Origin: Mustela lutreola
Lineage: Eukaryota; Chordata; Mammalia; Carnivora; Mustelidae
NCBI RefSeq assembly: GCF_030435805.1
Contig: NC_081303.1
Span: 72,453,910 to 72,517,909 of the forward strand
Direction of reading: 5' to 3'
Length of the DNA: 64,000 nt
Of this stretch, positions 1 to 12,840 are shown in pieces. Under the pieces are notes generated by a model. That model made no database searches and had not been told where the DNA came from. It saw nothing but the letters and a program-made list of their open reading frames with translations. A program made the translations under genes and the position numbers. Every line of letters starts with the position of its first letter. The first letter of the stretch is position 1.

Positions 1-2
1 TC

Positions 3-644
3 TACTTCTTTGTGGGCTTGGCTTGTACCAACTGTTTTCTAATTGCTGTAATGGGCTATGATCGCTATGTCGCCATCTGCAACCCTCTCAACTACACACT
101 TGTTGTCAGTCGAGCCACCTGTGTGAGGCTAGTTCTAGCCTCCAGCTGCTGTGGCTTCCTGATCTCTGTGGTTGTCAATGTCTTGGTGTTTACTGTGCCC
201 TTCTGTGCCTCCAATCAGATCAACCACTTTTTCTGTGATATTTCCCCAGTCATAAAACTAGGTTGTACTGACACCAACCTGAAGGAGGTGGTCATCTTTT
301 TCCTCAGCATTCTGGTCTTGCTAGTCCCCTTTGTGCTGATCTTCATCTCTTATGTCTTCATTGTCTCCACCATCCTCAAGATCGCATCAGCCGAGGGACA
401 GCGGAAGGCCTTTGCCACCTGTGCCTCCCACCTCACGGTGGTCATCGTCCACTATGGCTGTGCATCCTTCATCTACTTGAGGCCTACATCCCTCTACTCC
501 TCGGATAAGGACCGTCTTGTGGCAGTGACCTACACTGTGATCACTCCACTGCTCAACCCCCTTGTCTACACACTGAGAAATAAAGAAGTGAAGACTGCCT
601 TGAGTAAGGTTCTCAGCAGGTATTCATCCGCCAAAACTGTATGA
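3..644 (+). CDS. Olfactory receptor, family 10, OR10T/OR10R-like (5' end outside window)
   Basis: The C-terminal ~213 residues of a class II (tetrapod-type) olfactory receptor, a seven-helix odorant GPCR that signals through Golf in sensory cilia. The visible part starts just before the end of TM3 and carries the hallmark MGYDRYVAICNPL motif, ECL2 with its cysteines (PFCASNQINHFFCDISPVIKLGC), the TM5 SY, the KAFATCASHL motif leading into TM6, and the TM7 PLLNPLVYTLRNKEV signature, then a short tail ending in TAG-free sequence closed by TGA. The frame is open back to base 3, so the start lies upstream of the window. Wording is intermediate between human OR10T2 and OR10R2. By order (outside OR10K2, opposite side from CD1E) it sits where human has the OR10T1 pseudogene as I remember it. 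Whether the missing N-terminus is intact cannot be seen. Confidence 0.9.
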   Translation, partial: YFFVGLACTNCFLIAVMGYDRYVAICNPLNYTLVVSRATCVRLVLASSCCGFLISVVVNVLVFTVPFCASNQINHFFCDISPVIKLGCTDTNLKEVVIFFLSILVLLVPFVLIFISYVFIVSTILKIASAEGQRKAFATCASHLTVVIVHYGCASFIYLRPTSLYSSDKDRLVAVTYTVITPLLNPLVYTLRNKEVKTALSKVLSRYSSAKTV

Positions 645-1749
645 GTGACTTGGTAAATCCGGAGAGTTCTATTCATGAAGGAAGTGAGGACTTCAGGTTA
701 CCTTGACTCCTTTAACTGGGAAGTGTTTCTTTGTGGTTAGCCTGTATCAGCTGTGGAGGTTATACCCATTGGTCCCCAGAAAGGTGTGTGAATATGGGAA
801 TTCTCAAGTACTCAAGTCATGCTATTTTCATGCACTGGAAATGTAGGTTTTCTCTGCTGAGCTACAAATGACACATTATCCTTTTGAGAATGTCTATCCC
901 ATCGACACTCTTCTCACAATGAAGGACACCGTGGGGAAGGAATTTAAAGTTCCAGAATGCTTTTCTGTATATTTTGAGGTTTACAAAGAAATATTTATAA
1001 TAAATGGACTATAGGTCAGAAGAATTAATTCACTTATGGATAAAGGAGGAAATAATTCAAGTTCCAAAAGACTGATGGTAGAGAAGACATACAGACTGTT
1101 GGACTCACAGAAACCTTGGGTCTGAATCCAGCTAAATGCCATAAGCCAGGGTCAACCTCTCTTGTGGTCAGTTATGCATAACAGGAGACTGCCAATACCT
1201 CTTCAGTGGCGCATTTTAAGAACTCAGTAAATTAGTAGATGCGAAGTAATCCCATGTTTGCCTGATCAAAGGCTTAAGGATTGCAAAATATTGTTCCCTT
1301 TCATATCCCCTCCATCTTCCTTCTTTCTTCTATAAACTAGGATTGTACCAAATGTCAGATAGAGTGGCAAAGTAAGTTGACTACTTGAATTCTGTTGATA
1401 CACCTAGTACTGTGTAAATAGGAGTAAATAGTGTTGTATGTGAAGAGCGCTCTTTCTTTCATGACCATTATAATAAGTAACCAAATTTCAATTAGCTATT
1501 TCAGTATCTCATACATATTCCACTGAGTACTCTGGATTTTGTTAAAGCTGCGTTTCAATAATAATTTATATAATAACTTCATAAATATTCATTTCTCAAC
1601 CTTTCACGTGAGCACCCACTAGGCTTTCAAAAAAATTTTGTTCAATTAATAAATGATGATAAAATGTAGTTCATTGAAATCTTCTAATTTACCTGTAAAT
1701 ATACATTATCATGAAACTGAATGGATTTTTTTCCTAAATTTTCAGTAGG
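645..1749. other. AT-rich intergenic DNA, nothing recognised
   Basis: Follows the OR stop codon and would include its 3' UTR. I see no coding frame, no conserved repeat and no strong polyadenylation context; an AATAAA-like string near 1000 could serve but is not diagnostic in such AT-rich DNA. Confidence 0.4.
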
Positions 1750-1975
1750 GTTTTTTTGTTTGCTTGTTTGTTTTTGTTTGTTTGTTTGTTTTTTGGAGAG
1801 AGATAGAATGTCTGTGTGGGGTGGGAGGGCCAGAGGGATCATAAGAGTGAAAATCTTAAGCAGGCTCCACGCTAAGTGCTAAGTCCCCAGGGGGGCTTAA
1901 TTTCATGACCCTGAGATCATGACCTGAACCAAAATCAAGAGTTGGATGCTTAACTGACTTAGCCACCCAAGAATC
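1750..1975 (-). mobile_element. SINEC (carnivore tRNA-Lys SINE), older copy
   Basis: Reads in reverse: a T-rich tail, a purine-rich inner segment, then CATGACCCTGAGATCATGACC and TTAACTGACTTAGCCACCC, the reverse complement of the SINEC tRNA-like head. Many mismatches to the younger copies in this window indicate age. Weak flanking duplication TTCAGTRG at 1741 and 1977. Confidence 0.8.
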
Positions 1976-2859
1976 TTTCAGTGGTAACTTTAGTATTGAC
2001 TTAATAAGATGTTGAATAAAGATTTATTTTATATAATCAACTCAGAATATGTTTTCTACTGTTATTTTTAATCTAACAAGTAGTTATTTATCATCTGTCA
2101 CTCAATAGGCACAGTGAGGCTAACTAAGACCCGGGAGGTGAGAAACACTACAATCTAAAAACAGAGAATTATACTACAGTGTGATAAGTAATTACTTGGG
2201 ACACGATGGCTGTATATGTGTGAGGATCTACCTCAATCTTGGAGAAATCAAAAAAGACATTCTGGAGTAAGTAATATTGAAATTGAGATCTGAAAAATAA
2301 GTAAAAACCAAGGAAATAGAGTGGTGAAGTGTTTTGGGCAGGTGCACCAACTCAGAGAAGGATTGCATAGCTTAGATGAGTATATTTATGTGCTCCATGT
2401 TTCTTAAAGTAGAAATCCGGGGTGACAGACAGCAGTGATAATACAAGGCAGAAATGGAATTCCCTTAGGAAGAACTTTCTGCCTTAGATTAAGACAGCCA
2501 CATTGAACTCAACTGTATTAACAAGTGGGGCTTACCGAGGGTGGCTTGCTGACTTAACATAGTTCAAAATTACTACATGTATGGCAAAAAAAGGATAGCT
2601 GAAGAAATAAATTTATTGATTAAATTAGGACAGTAGCTAGAACAGATGGGAGTAGATACAGGATGTAAATTTTATACATATATATATGTAAATGTACACA
2701 TCTATTAAAACAATTATGCATATAACTTACTTTAAAATGTGATTGTTCTGATAGGTGCAGAAAAATTCAAACATTTAACATCAATTATAAATAAAAACAT
2801 ATAGAGCTAAAAATAGTAGACTTTCCTAATCTGAGAGCCTATCTTTACAAATTAACAGC

Positions 2860-3735
2860 AAAAAAAAAAATTAAATTAAAAAATAAAAATTTGCAGCAAA
2901 TATCATGCTTAATGATAAATTAAGGGGACTGTCCCTTTGATACCAGGAATAAAACAATGATGCCCACACTCTATTCAGTACTGGGCTAGAGGTATTTTCT
3001 ATTATAAGGTAAACAAAAATATGATAGTTTGAAAGGAAGAAATTAAACTGTGGTCATTGAAAATATTCTTAGGAACACAGAAATTACATAGGAATATACA
3101 GATAAGGATGAGAATTAATAAATTAACATATTTATAAGGTTACCTGATACAAAGTCAATAATAAAAAAATATATATTTATCTGAATTAGCAGAAAATAAA
3201 ATTCCTAAGTCTAGGAATATGGAATACAGAAATACAAAAGAACAAGAAAAGTCAAAATAATCTGTGAAAAGCACTAGTCGTATTGCATGGAGCACTGGGT
3301 GCTGTACATAAACAATAATCTTGGAACACCGCATCAAAAACTAATGATGTACTTCTTGGTGACTAACATAACACAATAAAAATTTTTTTTTTAATGAAAA
3401 GCACTAGTGTAGAGTACTTACATTTCCAATATAAAAAAAGATAAAACAATGCTGGTGCAAAAATAGAAACCTTGAACAATGGAAGAGAAAAGATCACTCA
3501 GAAATAATCCAATATACCTATATTCATCTGGTTATGGCAAAGGTGACACTGGGCTCAAGTGCATCTCTCATATTTGAAATGAAAGAAAATCTTTACAAAA
3601 ATAGTGCAGCATCAATGGATATCCACAGGAGAAACAGAGAATGTACCTTTATCTCATATCACACATGTAATCGATTCCAGATGGATATTAGAACTAAATG
3701 TTAAGGTCAAGCAATCTGTTTTCTAAAATATTGAA
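2860..3735 (+). mobile_element. Old L1 (LINE-1) ORF2 fragment
   Basis: Degenerate L1 ORF2 wording on the + strand (CATGCTTAATGATAAATTA and AGGAATAAAACAATGATGCCCA correspond to the reverse-transcriptase region ahead of the GCCCACT landmark), continuing on both sides of a younger L1 insertion at 3279-3394. No open frame of note. Fragment ends are approximate. Confidence 0.6.
3279..3394 (+). mobile_element. 5'-truncated L1 3' end nested in older L1
   Basis: Carnivore L1 3' terminus (GGAGCACTGGGTGCTGTACA, then ATGTACTTCTTGGTGACTAAC and AATAAAAA plus a short A/T tail). It is bracketed by a 14-base target-site duplication TGAAAAGCACTAGT at 3265-3278 and 3395-3408, so both ends are exact. It splits the older L1 fragment around it. 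Confidence 0.85.
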
Positions 3736-3739
3736 AAAT

Positions 3740-4880
3740 GCATGCTCTTGTGCGTGGGAGGTGCGGGGAATGGGCAGCATGGGTGAAGGGGAGTGGGAGG
3801 TGCCACACTGGCATCTGCTGTACGGAAGGACAAAGAGAGACAGCGAGTGGGCAGGGATGTTGCCTTTTGTCATCCTTCATTCACGAGGACTTGAAGAGGC
3901 TGCTCAGTGGGAACTGCACCGGGGGAGGGTCTGGACAGTCTTAGTCCAGACTCATGACCTGGGTGGGCTGAGAGCAAGCAAATAGACGTGTGTTTTCCAT
4001 TGAAGCTGTAAGCCTGGGGCTTAAGGTGGGATATGGTCACATTGTTTTGCAGACCTTCTTTTCTGATTAGGTATCCAATCATTATCTCTGGCTTCATTAA
4101 GGTGATCGATCCTTCTATATTGAAAATCACATCCCCACATTATTAGGTCTGTGAACAACATGACGCTTAACTGTTTTCATTGTCTCTTGAATTACCCAGT
4201 GTAAATTTTGATGCATAATTTTGAAACTGAATTTAATACATGTATTTGGCTGCAGGGTATACATTTCTATACCCTCCTTCCAAAGGACTCCTTAATGACC
4301 CTTTCCAAAATCACCTTGCTATATTATTACTTTACTTTCATCCTAATTTCTTATATGTTAATACATTTATACTTGCCTACACAGCACATACTTAAATCAT
4401 CTTTAATCCATCCTGGAAGGTGATAAGTTCTTATAATTTAAGATTCCTTGGTTACAAATTAAAAGTAATCCAACTCAAACTGGTATTAATGGAAACTAAA
4501 CCTATTGGCTCAGGTAAGCTGCAAAATCCACTCTGACCATGGTTTTGGGCACAGGTTGATGTAGAGTTCCAACAGTCATCCTCACAGAGTCCTTGAGATG
4601 TGTCTCAAAGCTCTGCTTCTTCAGTCTTGGCTTAAGTTTTTAGCTTAAACTCAACAGTCTCTGACAACTCCAGCTCACACAATCCAATCTAAAGGAAGAG
4701 AGAAGTCACTTCTTCAAATGTGAAAACAGAAGTTAAGACACTGGATTTTTCTGTTTCTGATGGTCCAGATTTGGACCACATGCCCATCCTGAACCAAACC
4801 CTCAAGCAGAGGAAACCCACTGGCTGACTGACATAGTACATGTCACCTGCTCTCCCTGGAAACATTAAAGGAAAGCAATT
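3740..4880. other. Intergenic; partly an unassigned ancient repeat (about 4440-4860)
   Basis: 3740-4440 shows nothing recognisable. The stretch 4440-4860 (…ATTGGCTCAGGTAAGCTG…, …GGACCACATGCCCATCCTGAACC…) resembles a widespread mammalian repeat whose name I cannot give; a similar phrase (GGACCAAATTAGGTCACAT) occurs near 61445. No gene seen. Confidence 0.35.
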
Positions 4881-4887
4881 GGATGAG

Positions 4888-6190
4888 ACTGAGGGCAAAA
4901 TTGGGAAAAAATGAAGGAAGTAAGGGTGGCCATTTGTATATCTTCTTTGGAGAAATGTCTCCTCAGGCCATTTACCCTTTGCTTAATCAAGTTATTTGGT
5001 TTTTGGTTCTTTGTTATGGTTGTTGTTGTTTTGCTTTTGAAATGTATGAGTTCTTTATGTATTTTAGATATTAACCTCTTATCAAACACATGCTTTGCAA
5101 ATTTTTTCTCCTTCTTTAAAAATTATCTTTTCATTTGTGGATTGTTTCTTTGCTGTTCAGAAGCTTTTGCGTTTGATATCTTTGATGTTTGCTTTTGTTG
5201 CTTGTGCTTCTGGTGTCATATCAAAATAATTATTGTCAAGACCACTATCAAGATAACATTCCCTCTGTTCTCTTTGAGAAGTTTATAGTTTCAGGTCTTA
5301 TGTTTAAGTATTTAATCTATTTTGTGTTGATTGATATGTATAGTGTAATGTATGTGTCCAATGTCATTCTTTTGTATGGAGATATCTGTTTTTTTCCAAC
5401 ACCTTTATTGAAGAAACTATCTATTTCCAAGGTTGAAGACAAACAAAAAGTGAACAGGCATCTGAAAAATTGCTCAACATCACTTATCATTAGAGAAATG
5501 TAAATTAAAAGCACAATGAGGTATCAGCTCACACGTAGACTTATTGTTTAAAAGAATGAATTTTATTAAAGACAAAAAAGGTAAGTATTGCGAAGGAGGT
5601 GGGGAAAAGGGAACTCAGGCACCCTGTTGGTGAAATTGCACTTGGTGGAGCCATTCATAATGGAGCCATTATGAAAAGCAGAATGGAGTTTCCTAAAAAA
5701 ATTAAAAATACAACGATCGTATGATCCATCAACCCCATTTCTGAGTATTTATCCAGGGGAATCAGAATCAGGAGATCAAAGAGATACCCAACTAAAGGCC
5801 CACAAGGAAGGATGAATGGATAAAGAAAACGTGGTATATACATACAATGGAATCTTACTCAGCCTTAGAAGGAAGGAAGCCCTGTCCCTGGTCAGATGAG
5901 CCTGGAGGACATTATGATACATGGAATAAACCAGTCACAGAAGGACAGATACTACACAAGGTCCTGATAAGGGGAATCAAAAATAGCACAAACTCATAGA
6001 AGAGAATGGAAAATAAATGGTGGTAGTCCTGGGCTACGGGGAGGTGAAAATGAGGAGATGTCGGTCAAGGGTACAAAATTTCAGTTATGGAAGATGAGTT
6101 CTGGAGATCTACCATACCACACAGTACTACAGCTAACAATACAATACTGCATACTGCAGATTGGTTAGGAGGGTAGATCTTATGCTTGCC
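4888..6190 (+). mobile_element. Old L1 3' part with inverted 5' segment (twin-primed)
   Basis: 4888-5430 is L1 ORF2 in reverse orientation; 5445-6190 is forward L1 (CTCAACATCACTTATCATTAGAGAAATG through GAGTATTTATCCAGGGG, AATCTTACTCAGCCTTAGAAGG, and the 3' UTR). In L1 order the reversed piece ends at the ACAAATGGCC point and the forward piece starts just after it (AACAGGCATCTG), so the two halves are adjacent in the parent element and one is flipped. That is the signature of twin priming. High divergence implies an old insertion; no target duplication could be found. Confidence 0.75.
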
Positions 6191-9020
6191 ATCTTAACAC
6201 AAAATGGTGAAAAGAACAATGACAGTAATAGTGATGGGAAGAAATTTTGGGAGCTGATGCATAGGTCTATGGGCTTGGTGGTGGTGATGGTTTATGGGTG
6301 TGTACTTATCCCCAAGCTCATCGAGATGCCTACATTAAATATACACAGCTTTTCACAGGCCCATAATACCTTGATCAAGTAGTAGAAGTGAGCGATGGGC
6401 ATCAGTAACAGAACAAAGTTCAGCATTCCAATTCAATCCATTAAATTCACTCTTCTTATTTCCTTCTTCATGGGCATGAGTTCTGATGCTCCCTTTTGCT
6501 CTGTTTTGTGTCATTTTTTATCTACTGATACTTGATGAGTTCCTACTTTGTGCCATCTCATTGTTAGGGGTTTTCAACATCCATCCACATATGGATGGAA
6601 AGTGATGCTGAATCACATTCATGCCTCATGTGGCCACGAGACAAAGGGAAACCAGAAATTTTGGAGATTAGAAAATAAGCGATGGTACTGTTGTGCAAAC
6701 TGAGAGGACATTTGTATCATCAGGTAATGCTGTCTGTGACCACTGATCTACCCAACTCTCTGCACACACTGATATCATGTCCCCTTTGCACAACAGTACA
6801 CTGTATTTGTTTCTGGGTAATGGAGGAAAAAGGTAGGAAAAATGCAGTTTGGGTGGTGAACTGTGTCTCTTTTCAGCTCACCCCCACCAGGGCCTTCACT
6901 ATAAAAAGCAACATTGCTGAATCCACCCTCTAGCCTGACAGGAAGGGCTTCTCTAATTTTAAGTACAAAAGCCCATTTAAAGCTAGACCAACATGTTTTA
7001 TAGTGCATCTATCATCATGCATTCTCTGTGTAAATTTCCCTTTTGTCCTTTGGTAATGTGTAAAATTGAAAAATCAACTTAAAATTACTGAAATTCTCTA
7101 GGATTGCTTACATGCTGCATCCGAGAGTTGCTGAGAGCCCTCTTGCCTGGCCCCAATTTTGAGCAATTTGGCATTTGTTGATTTCTATTTTTCACAATCA
7201 ACTCAGCTGTTAATTAAACCCAGAGCAACATCTCCATGACGATGGGTCTGGCATCAGGAGACCCAGCTAAGAACCGCCCGCTACCAATAAATACAACAAA
7301 GGTGCCGACTCTTCTGTGGTCAGTGTCTGATGTGGGTTGTGGACTTCCATCAACTGGTGCAACATGGCAGAAGGAAACTGAGTGCGTTTGGTCGGGGTCT
7401 AAGTCCCCAGATCATCATCACGTCTCTGTCCCTGAGTACAGATCAGTATCCTCTGTCTCATTTTGACCTTTCCCCTTTCTCCACTTCAGCTTGGGTTTTT
7501 GTCTCCAGCAGCCTCTGTGCCTCTGTTCCTCTCAGGAAGACAAAGAGCAGATGGGAGTCCATCCCTGAATAACTGACCTCTGTCTGGGAGTGACCCCCTC
7601 TCCAACTGGGAAAGCGGACAACGGACAGGAGGTGAGAGCAAACATCTAGCTCCCAGTGGGACCTATGGTTTTTCATCTCAGGTAAGAGACAGAGAGGGGT
7701 GATGGGCCCATGCTGGTGCAGTGCCACTGAGAAGCAGAGAAGGCCACGAGTAAGGCTGTGGTCTCCAAAGAATGCTATCCAGGACAGTTTATGCTTTAAA
7801 GTGAATTTCAGTATAACTATGCATATAATTTTATACATATCCTAAATTAACGGTCTCAGTGTGCTTCCTCAGTTTACATAGACACTGTCCTTGTTCTGAT
7901 TTAACTCAGTAGGGCACTCAGCAATTTTAATCAGAAAATCTTTTGTTCATTAGAGCAAGGATACTTATCATGAGATCCACCCTCTTCATTAATGTGAAGT
8001 ACATAATACTGTAGTGTTAACTACGGGCACGATGATGAAGAGCGGATCTCTAGAACGTGTTCATCTTGCACAGCTGGCAGCCGTACCCACTGAACAGCCA
8101 CTGTGCACTTGCCCTGACTCTGACCATCACCATTCTGCTCTGTGTCTGTGCGTTTGACTCTTTGGTTTCCTCCTCTATGTGGAATTTGCTTTCTGTGAGT
8201 GACGTGCTTCACTAAGCATGATTCTTCCAGGCCCATGTTCTTGTTAATAGCAGGATTTTTTCTCTTTTTTTTTTTTTTAACTTTTTTTTGTTTTGTTTTT
8301 TTAAAGTCTGAATAACAACCCATTGTGTGTGTGTTTGTGTGTGTGTGTATGCATCTACAAATCCAGAGTAATATTCTTTTTCAGAAATGATTGTGGTGTG
8401 TGGCATCTAGACGATTACAGTATCTAAGTTGTCTCAGAGTTCCTGAGTTCCTGCAGACAATGACAATTGACAGACCCGAAGACACAGAAGTCCAAAGGCA
8501 CGCCAAATCAGAGTCAGTCAGAAACACTAGCACAAGCTCATAGAGACCTGGTGGGCTTAGGAACAGACATGGGAGAAAGTGCACAAAGATGCACAAAGAG
8601 AAGTTAGTATCTACATAATAAACACCTCGGGGAAGAATGATAACACAATTGCAATTACATTCTGAAAGACAAATACCTCTCTTCTGTCGCTGACACATCA
8701 ACTTGGTTGTTTCTGGACTCGGGGTCTCCCTAGCAGTCTCTGAAGCTCAATTTCTTCATCTCTCAGATGGGACTGCTGGGCTAGAGGTTTAAGATCTCCT
8801 GGGACCATAACATTTATGACTCAGACTTTTTGGAGATCCTCCTGGATAAGGGACAGGTGCAGTGTACATTTCCCTGTCCTGGTCAAGGAAACTATCCTAT
8901 TAAACCCTTTCTGAAACCAGTGGAGTGCACTCAGCAGTATGAAAGTCATATTGAGAAGCATCTGCCCGATTTTGATTCTCAAATGATAATGACAGAACTA
9001 ATATTTGCATAACACTTAAC
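6191..9020. other. Intergenic DNA, no gene recognised
   Basis: Short open frames only, none with family resemblance. Contains a T-rich run near 8264-8304 and a short (TG)n near 8324-8350. No SINEC or clear L1 was recognised. Confidence 0.4.
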
Positions 9021-9029
9021 CATTGCTGT

Positions 9030-9235
9030 AGTATTTTCCCACTTATTTTGGAGAAAGCTTGAAAGTTAGGTTAGCTGATTATCAGAGTGAACTCCATGAT
9101 AAAGATGAGAAAATTGATTTAGACACATCAAAGTCCCAGAGCCAATACATGGTGGCGTCAGGACTTGAGTCCGCAACAGAAGTGTCACAGAAAGCCTGTC
9201 TGATTACCTTTGTATGGAAGGAGAGTGACGGAATT
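9030..9235 (-). repeat. MIR SINE remnant
   Basis: Reverse MIR core: AAAGATGAGAAAATTGATTTAGACACATCAAAGTCCCAGAGCC followed by GGACTTGAGTCCG, matching the reverse of the Pol III-derived MIR body. Ancient mammalian SINE. Confidence 0.65.
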
Positions 9236-9269
9236 CTGCTGTCCTCTTTTCAGTAACCTATGTATATGT

Positions 9270-9405
9270 GTTCTACTGGCTACTTCTACTGGCTGTGTGA
9301 ACTTGAATCATATCCTCAAACTCTTTGGTTATTAAATTTCTCATCTTTATAATGGATATAACAAAAATAATATGTACCTCAGGGCTCATTATGAATACCA
9401 ATGAT
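9270..9405 (+). repeat. MIR SINE remnant
   Basis: Forward MIR core: GGCTGTGTGAACTTGAATCA, CTCAAACTCTTTGG, TTTCTCATCTTTATAATGG, then the trailing TACCTCAGGG segment. Lies next to an oppositely oriented MIR. Confidence 0.65.
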
Positions 9406-10635
9406 CAATACATATATTTTTTTTTTTCACTCTCTTCTGAATATGGCGAACTTGTAATAAATGTTAGTTCACATTATATTTCTAAAAGATGGTTCTAAAT
9501 TTTGGTTGATAAGCTCTCACAAAATTGTATTTTATTTTTTTTTTCTTCCCTAAAATGTAAAAATGAATACTGACAGACTAGTGGTGGGGGGGAATGAAGT
9601 CCCCCTAAGAACTAACTGAAGTAGCCTAGGGGTGGGGTTAGTTGGTGAACTTAATGTGACGTTAACGGTACAGAAACAGAAGAAAGGGAGAAGTGAGTGT
9701 TTCACAGCCATGTATGTATAAACACCTGCATTTCCTTTGGAAATATGAAATGTCTGTATGTTAACACAACAAAACAACAGGCACTGGTTCTGTTCTGAAG
9801 GGCTAGTCAACACTAAGGAAAGTGGCCATCAGCTCAATCACAATGTTTACATGAATAACGCCTGTAATGTCATATTTTTATCAAAATGCTAACTGGTGAT
9901 ATTCGAATACTGTTTGCTCTTCAAAGCTTTCCAGAAATTATTTGTCGTTTCCTCAAGATTTTCAGGACATTTTGCTGGTACTTCTTTCATAATGTTTATG
10001 ACGGTTTGCCTTGCAATATGCCTGCTGTTTGGTTCGCTGTTCTCAAACAAAGGGACAGTGATTTTACTCATATTTATATTTCCGGTGCTTAGAACGTAAT
10101 AGAAATCATGAAATCATAAAGTATGAGAATTATGGAGCAACATGTTCCATTCTTTAGGAGCTCGACGAAGAGTTGAGTTTGATACTTAAATACATAGATA
10201 CCTAAAAACATTTACAAAATATGCATCATTGATAACTATAAAACATCCAGAATGAGAAATTCCTAATATGTGACTAGGACTGATACACATTTATTTTCTA
10301 AATTTGTCTCATACCATCCCCAACAAAATAGAAAATGGAAGAAAGCTCCTTTGCTTTCTCCCAGATGTAATTAACCTACACGGTTGGCTCTGGCTGTGGA
10401 ACAACCAGGCAGCAAAGGGCTGGCCTTATCCTTAAGTTCTAAACTTGCTCCCTCCAGTGCAGAGCAACACTCCTTAGACAACCCGATTACCTTCAGGCTT
10501 GGAGAGCCTCAGGGGGATGATAATCCTCTTAAATTTTCCCTCCCTTGGAAAGCACAGAAATGGCGATTCAACGACTTACCATGAGTTAAATGCTCATTAT
10601 GTTACTGACAAAAAGGGAACAACAGTAAAGTAATG
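9406..10635. other. Intergenic DNA, nothing recognised
   Basis: Several overlapping short frames near 9886-10099 are open on both strands but show no family resemblance and no codon bias that I can see. T-rich runs near 9417 and 9536 are simple low-complexity sequence. Confidence 0.4.
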
Positions 10636-10639
10636 AAAG

Positions 10640-10855
10640 GAAAGTGTTACTGAACCTTCGCTATTTACTAAACTAGACTCTTCCATATACATGATTTCAG
10701 TTCATCTTCACTGTCGCCCTGGGACACAGGAATTGCATTTCTCACTATACAAATGAAACAATGGGACTTGGGGAATTTATGATCTTACCACTAAAGTATG
10801 CCAAAGTCAGGATTAAGGCCTAAATTGGTAGAAGTTCAAAACCCATTTTATTCCA
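10640..10855 (-). repeat. MIR SINE remnant
   Basis: Reverse MIR wording: CACTATACAAATGAAACAATGGGACTTGGGG, ATGATCTTACCACTAAAGTATG, AGTCAGGATTAAGGCCTAA. Diverged but the order of landmarks is correct. Confidence 0.6.
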
Positions 10856-11909
10856 TTACTCAACTTCACTTGTGCTTATAAAGGTAAAATTTGAGAACAT
10901 AGCATGGAAATTCATTCATCGTCCTGAGAATTGGGGATCCTGGAATTAGAAAGATAATAGTATACTAGGAATAAACATGCCTTCTAGGAAATAAAGACCC
11001 TTTTGTCAGGCGTTGAACAAAAAAGCAGCAGAATAAGGAGGAGGAAGAGAAGGTCTGACAGGGGTGGGGGATGACACTATGGTAACACAAAACATCAGGG
11101 GCAACACAGCAACTGTGCTTCCCTAAACTTTTATACATCTGGATGAAAGTAGAAACTAAGTTATGCCCAGTCTCATTATATTCTCCAAGAATGCTTTAGT
11201 TCAACATTTCTATTGCAGATACAAAGAAACCCAGAAACAAGCACAGACATATTCTTTTCCAAAGATATACAAAAGATTTTTCTCCTTGGTGCTTTCAGCT
11301 GCAAGTGAGAATCTGCCATTTCAGTTGCCACATTATTTTATAATAATCACTTCTGCAAACATCTCACCTCAAACCATGGGGTCTTGGACTGGGTCTTATT
11401 TTTATGCATGTCCCTAACGCACAGCTCCTTGTCATAATCACACTGCTTAACACTTGTATAGCGTCTGATATTCTTGATGTAGGGGTTCTCTGCTAGGGTA
11501 GGGTACACTGCCATTATTTTTTGTTATTGGTATTAGTTAAGATAATAATTTTGAATGATATGTTTTTTCACATTGGGATAAAAAGTCTACCTTATATTTT
11601 CTCTCCCATTTACTTACATTCCCATATGCTCTAGAGAATAACCCATGTCCAAGGAGTTGGGAATATATGCAGTTCCAGTTATGCTCTCTTCAGTGCTATA
11701 TTCCTATTGTAAATGGAGATTTCTCTCTTGGGTTTGAAAGATACTACTTAGTTCCTTGTAGTACAGAAATCCTCAGGCATTTTTGGTCTTGTATAATCCT
11801 CATGCCCGGGAGGAAAGAACACTGAGGATTCTCTTACTCTGAGCATTCTAGGAAGACTTCTTGACATCACAAGATAAGTAGCAATATGCCAAGTTAGCTT
11901 TTTTATTTG

Positions 11910-12840
11910 TACAACTATTACTTATTGAGAAGCTATTAGGTGTACTTAATACGGTTCTAGATACTGAAGAGAATTCAGCTGAAGATACATACAATTTACA
12001 TCTTCTCCTCAAGGATATAAAATCCAATGGAAAAGAGAGATGAGAAAAATGCATTATAATATTTCAAAATTAAGTAAACACATTAAACTGGGATTAATGC
12101 CATATGTAAATTCTTGGAACAGAGACAACTCTTTATGGGGTGATATCAAGGACGTTCCCCAAAAGCAGATTTAGCTAAAGCCTTAGAATAATGGTAAAAG
12201 ATTTGTAAATAAAAAAATGGGTAACAAGGAGCCTAATCAAGGAGTAGAGGCAAAGAAGATGAAACATATCTGCATAAGGATGCATTCCATGAAGGTTGAT
12301 ATGATCACAGACCCATAGTTCGGTTTCCAAAATAAGACCTTAAAGCCACAGAGAGTTGGAATATGAAGTCATGGGTAAATTTTGAGGAGGGTAGTAATAT
12401 GATATCATTTATATTATAGAAATTTACCTGGAATCAGGGGTTGCATCTTCAGATGCACTGAAGAGAGATGTGGGTGTGGCAGGAAGGACAAGCACAATGG
12501 GATGTCAGTAGGAGTTAAGGGAAGTGATGGAAATGGACTAGGGTCCTGAGGAAGATGGGGGTTCTCTCTGCAGGAGGAAGCTTTCTGAGGTGGGCCCTGG
12601 AGGATGCAGAGGTATATTCTATCCTGGAAACCTTGTTCCAGTTGGGGAACAGAATGAAGGTCCAGAAGCAACAGTCAGCATAATAAGGGTATGCAAAAGT
12701 GGAGCCAACGACCATGCCAGGAAGTGTGGCCTACAGGGGCAAGGGAAATGCAGGTCCAAGTTATGGAGAAATGGGAACTAAGAGTTGAACTATTTAAGGA
12801 AAATGTTAATGAGAAGATGCTGAGGATCATGGACAAAGTC
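11910..12840 (-). repeat. LINE-2 (L2) remnant, fragmentary
   Basis: Begins with ACTTATTGAGAAGCTATTAGGTGTACTTAATACGGTTCTAGATACTG, the reverse of the L2 3' end, and continues with degraded L2-like text (…CAGACCCATAGTT…, …ATTTTGAGGAGGG…, …GGAAGTGATGG…). Boundaries are approximate; the interior may hold non-repeat DNA. Confidence 0.5.
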
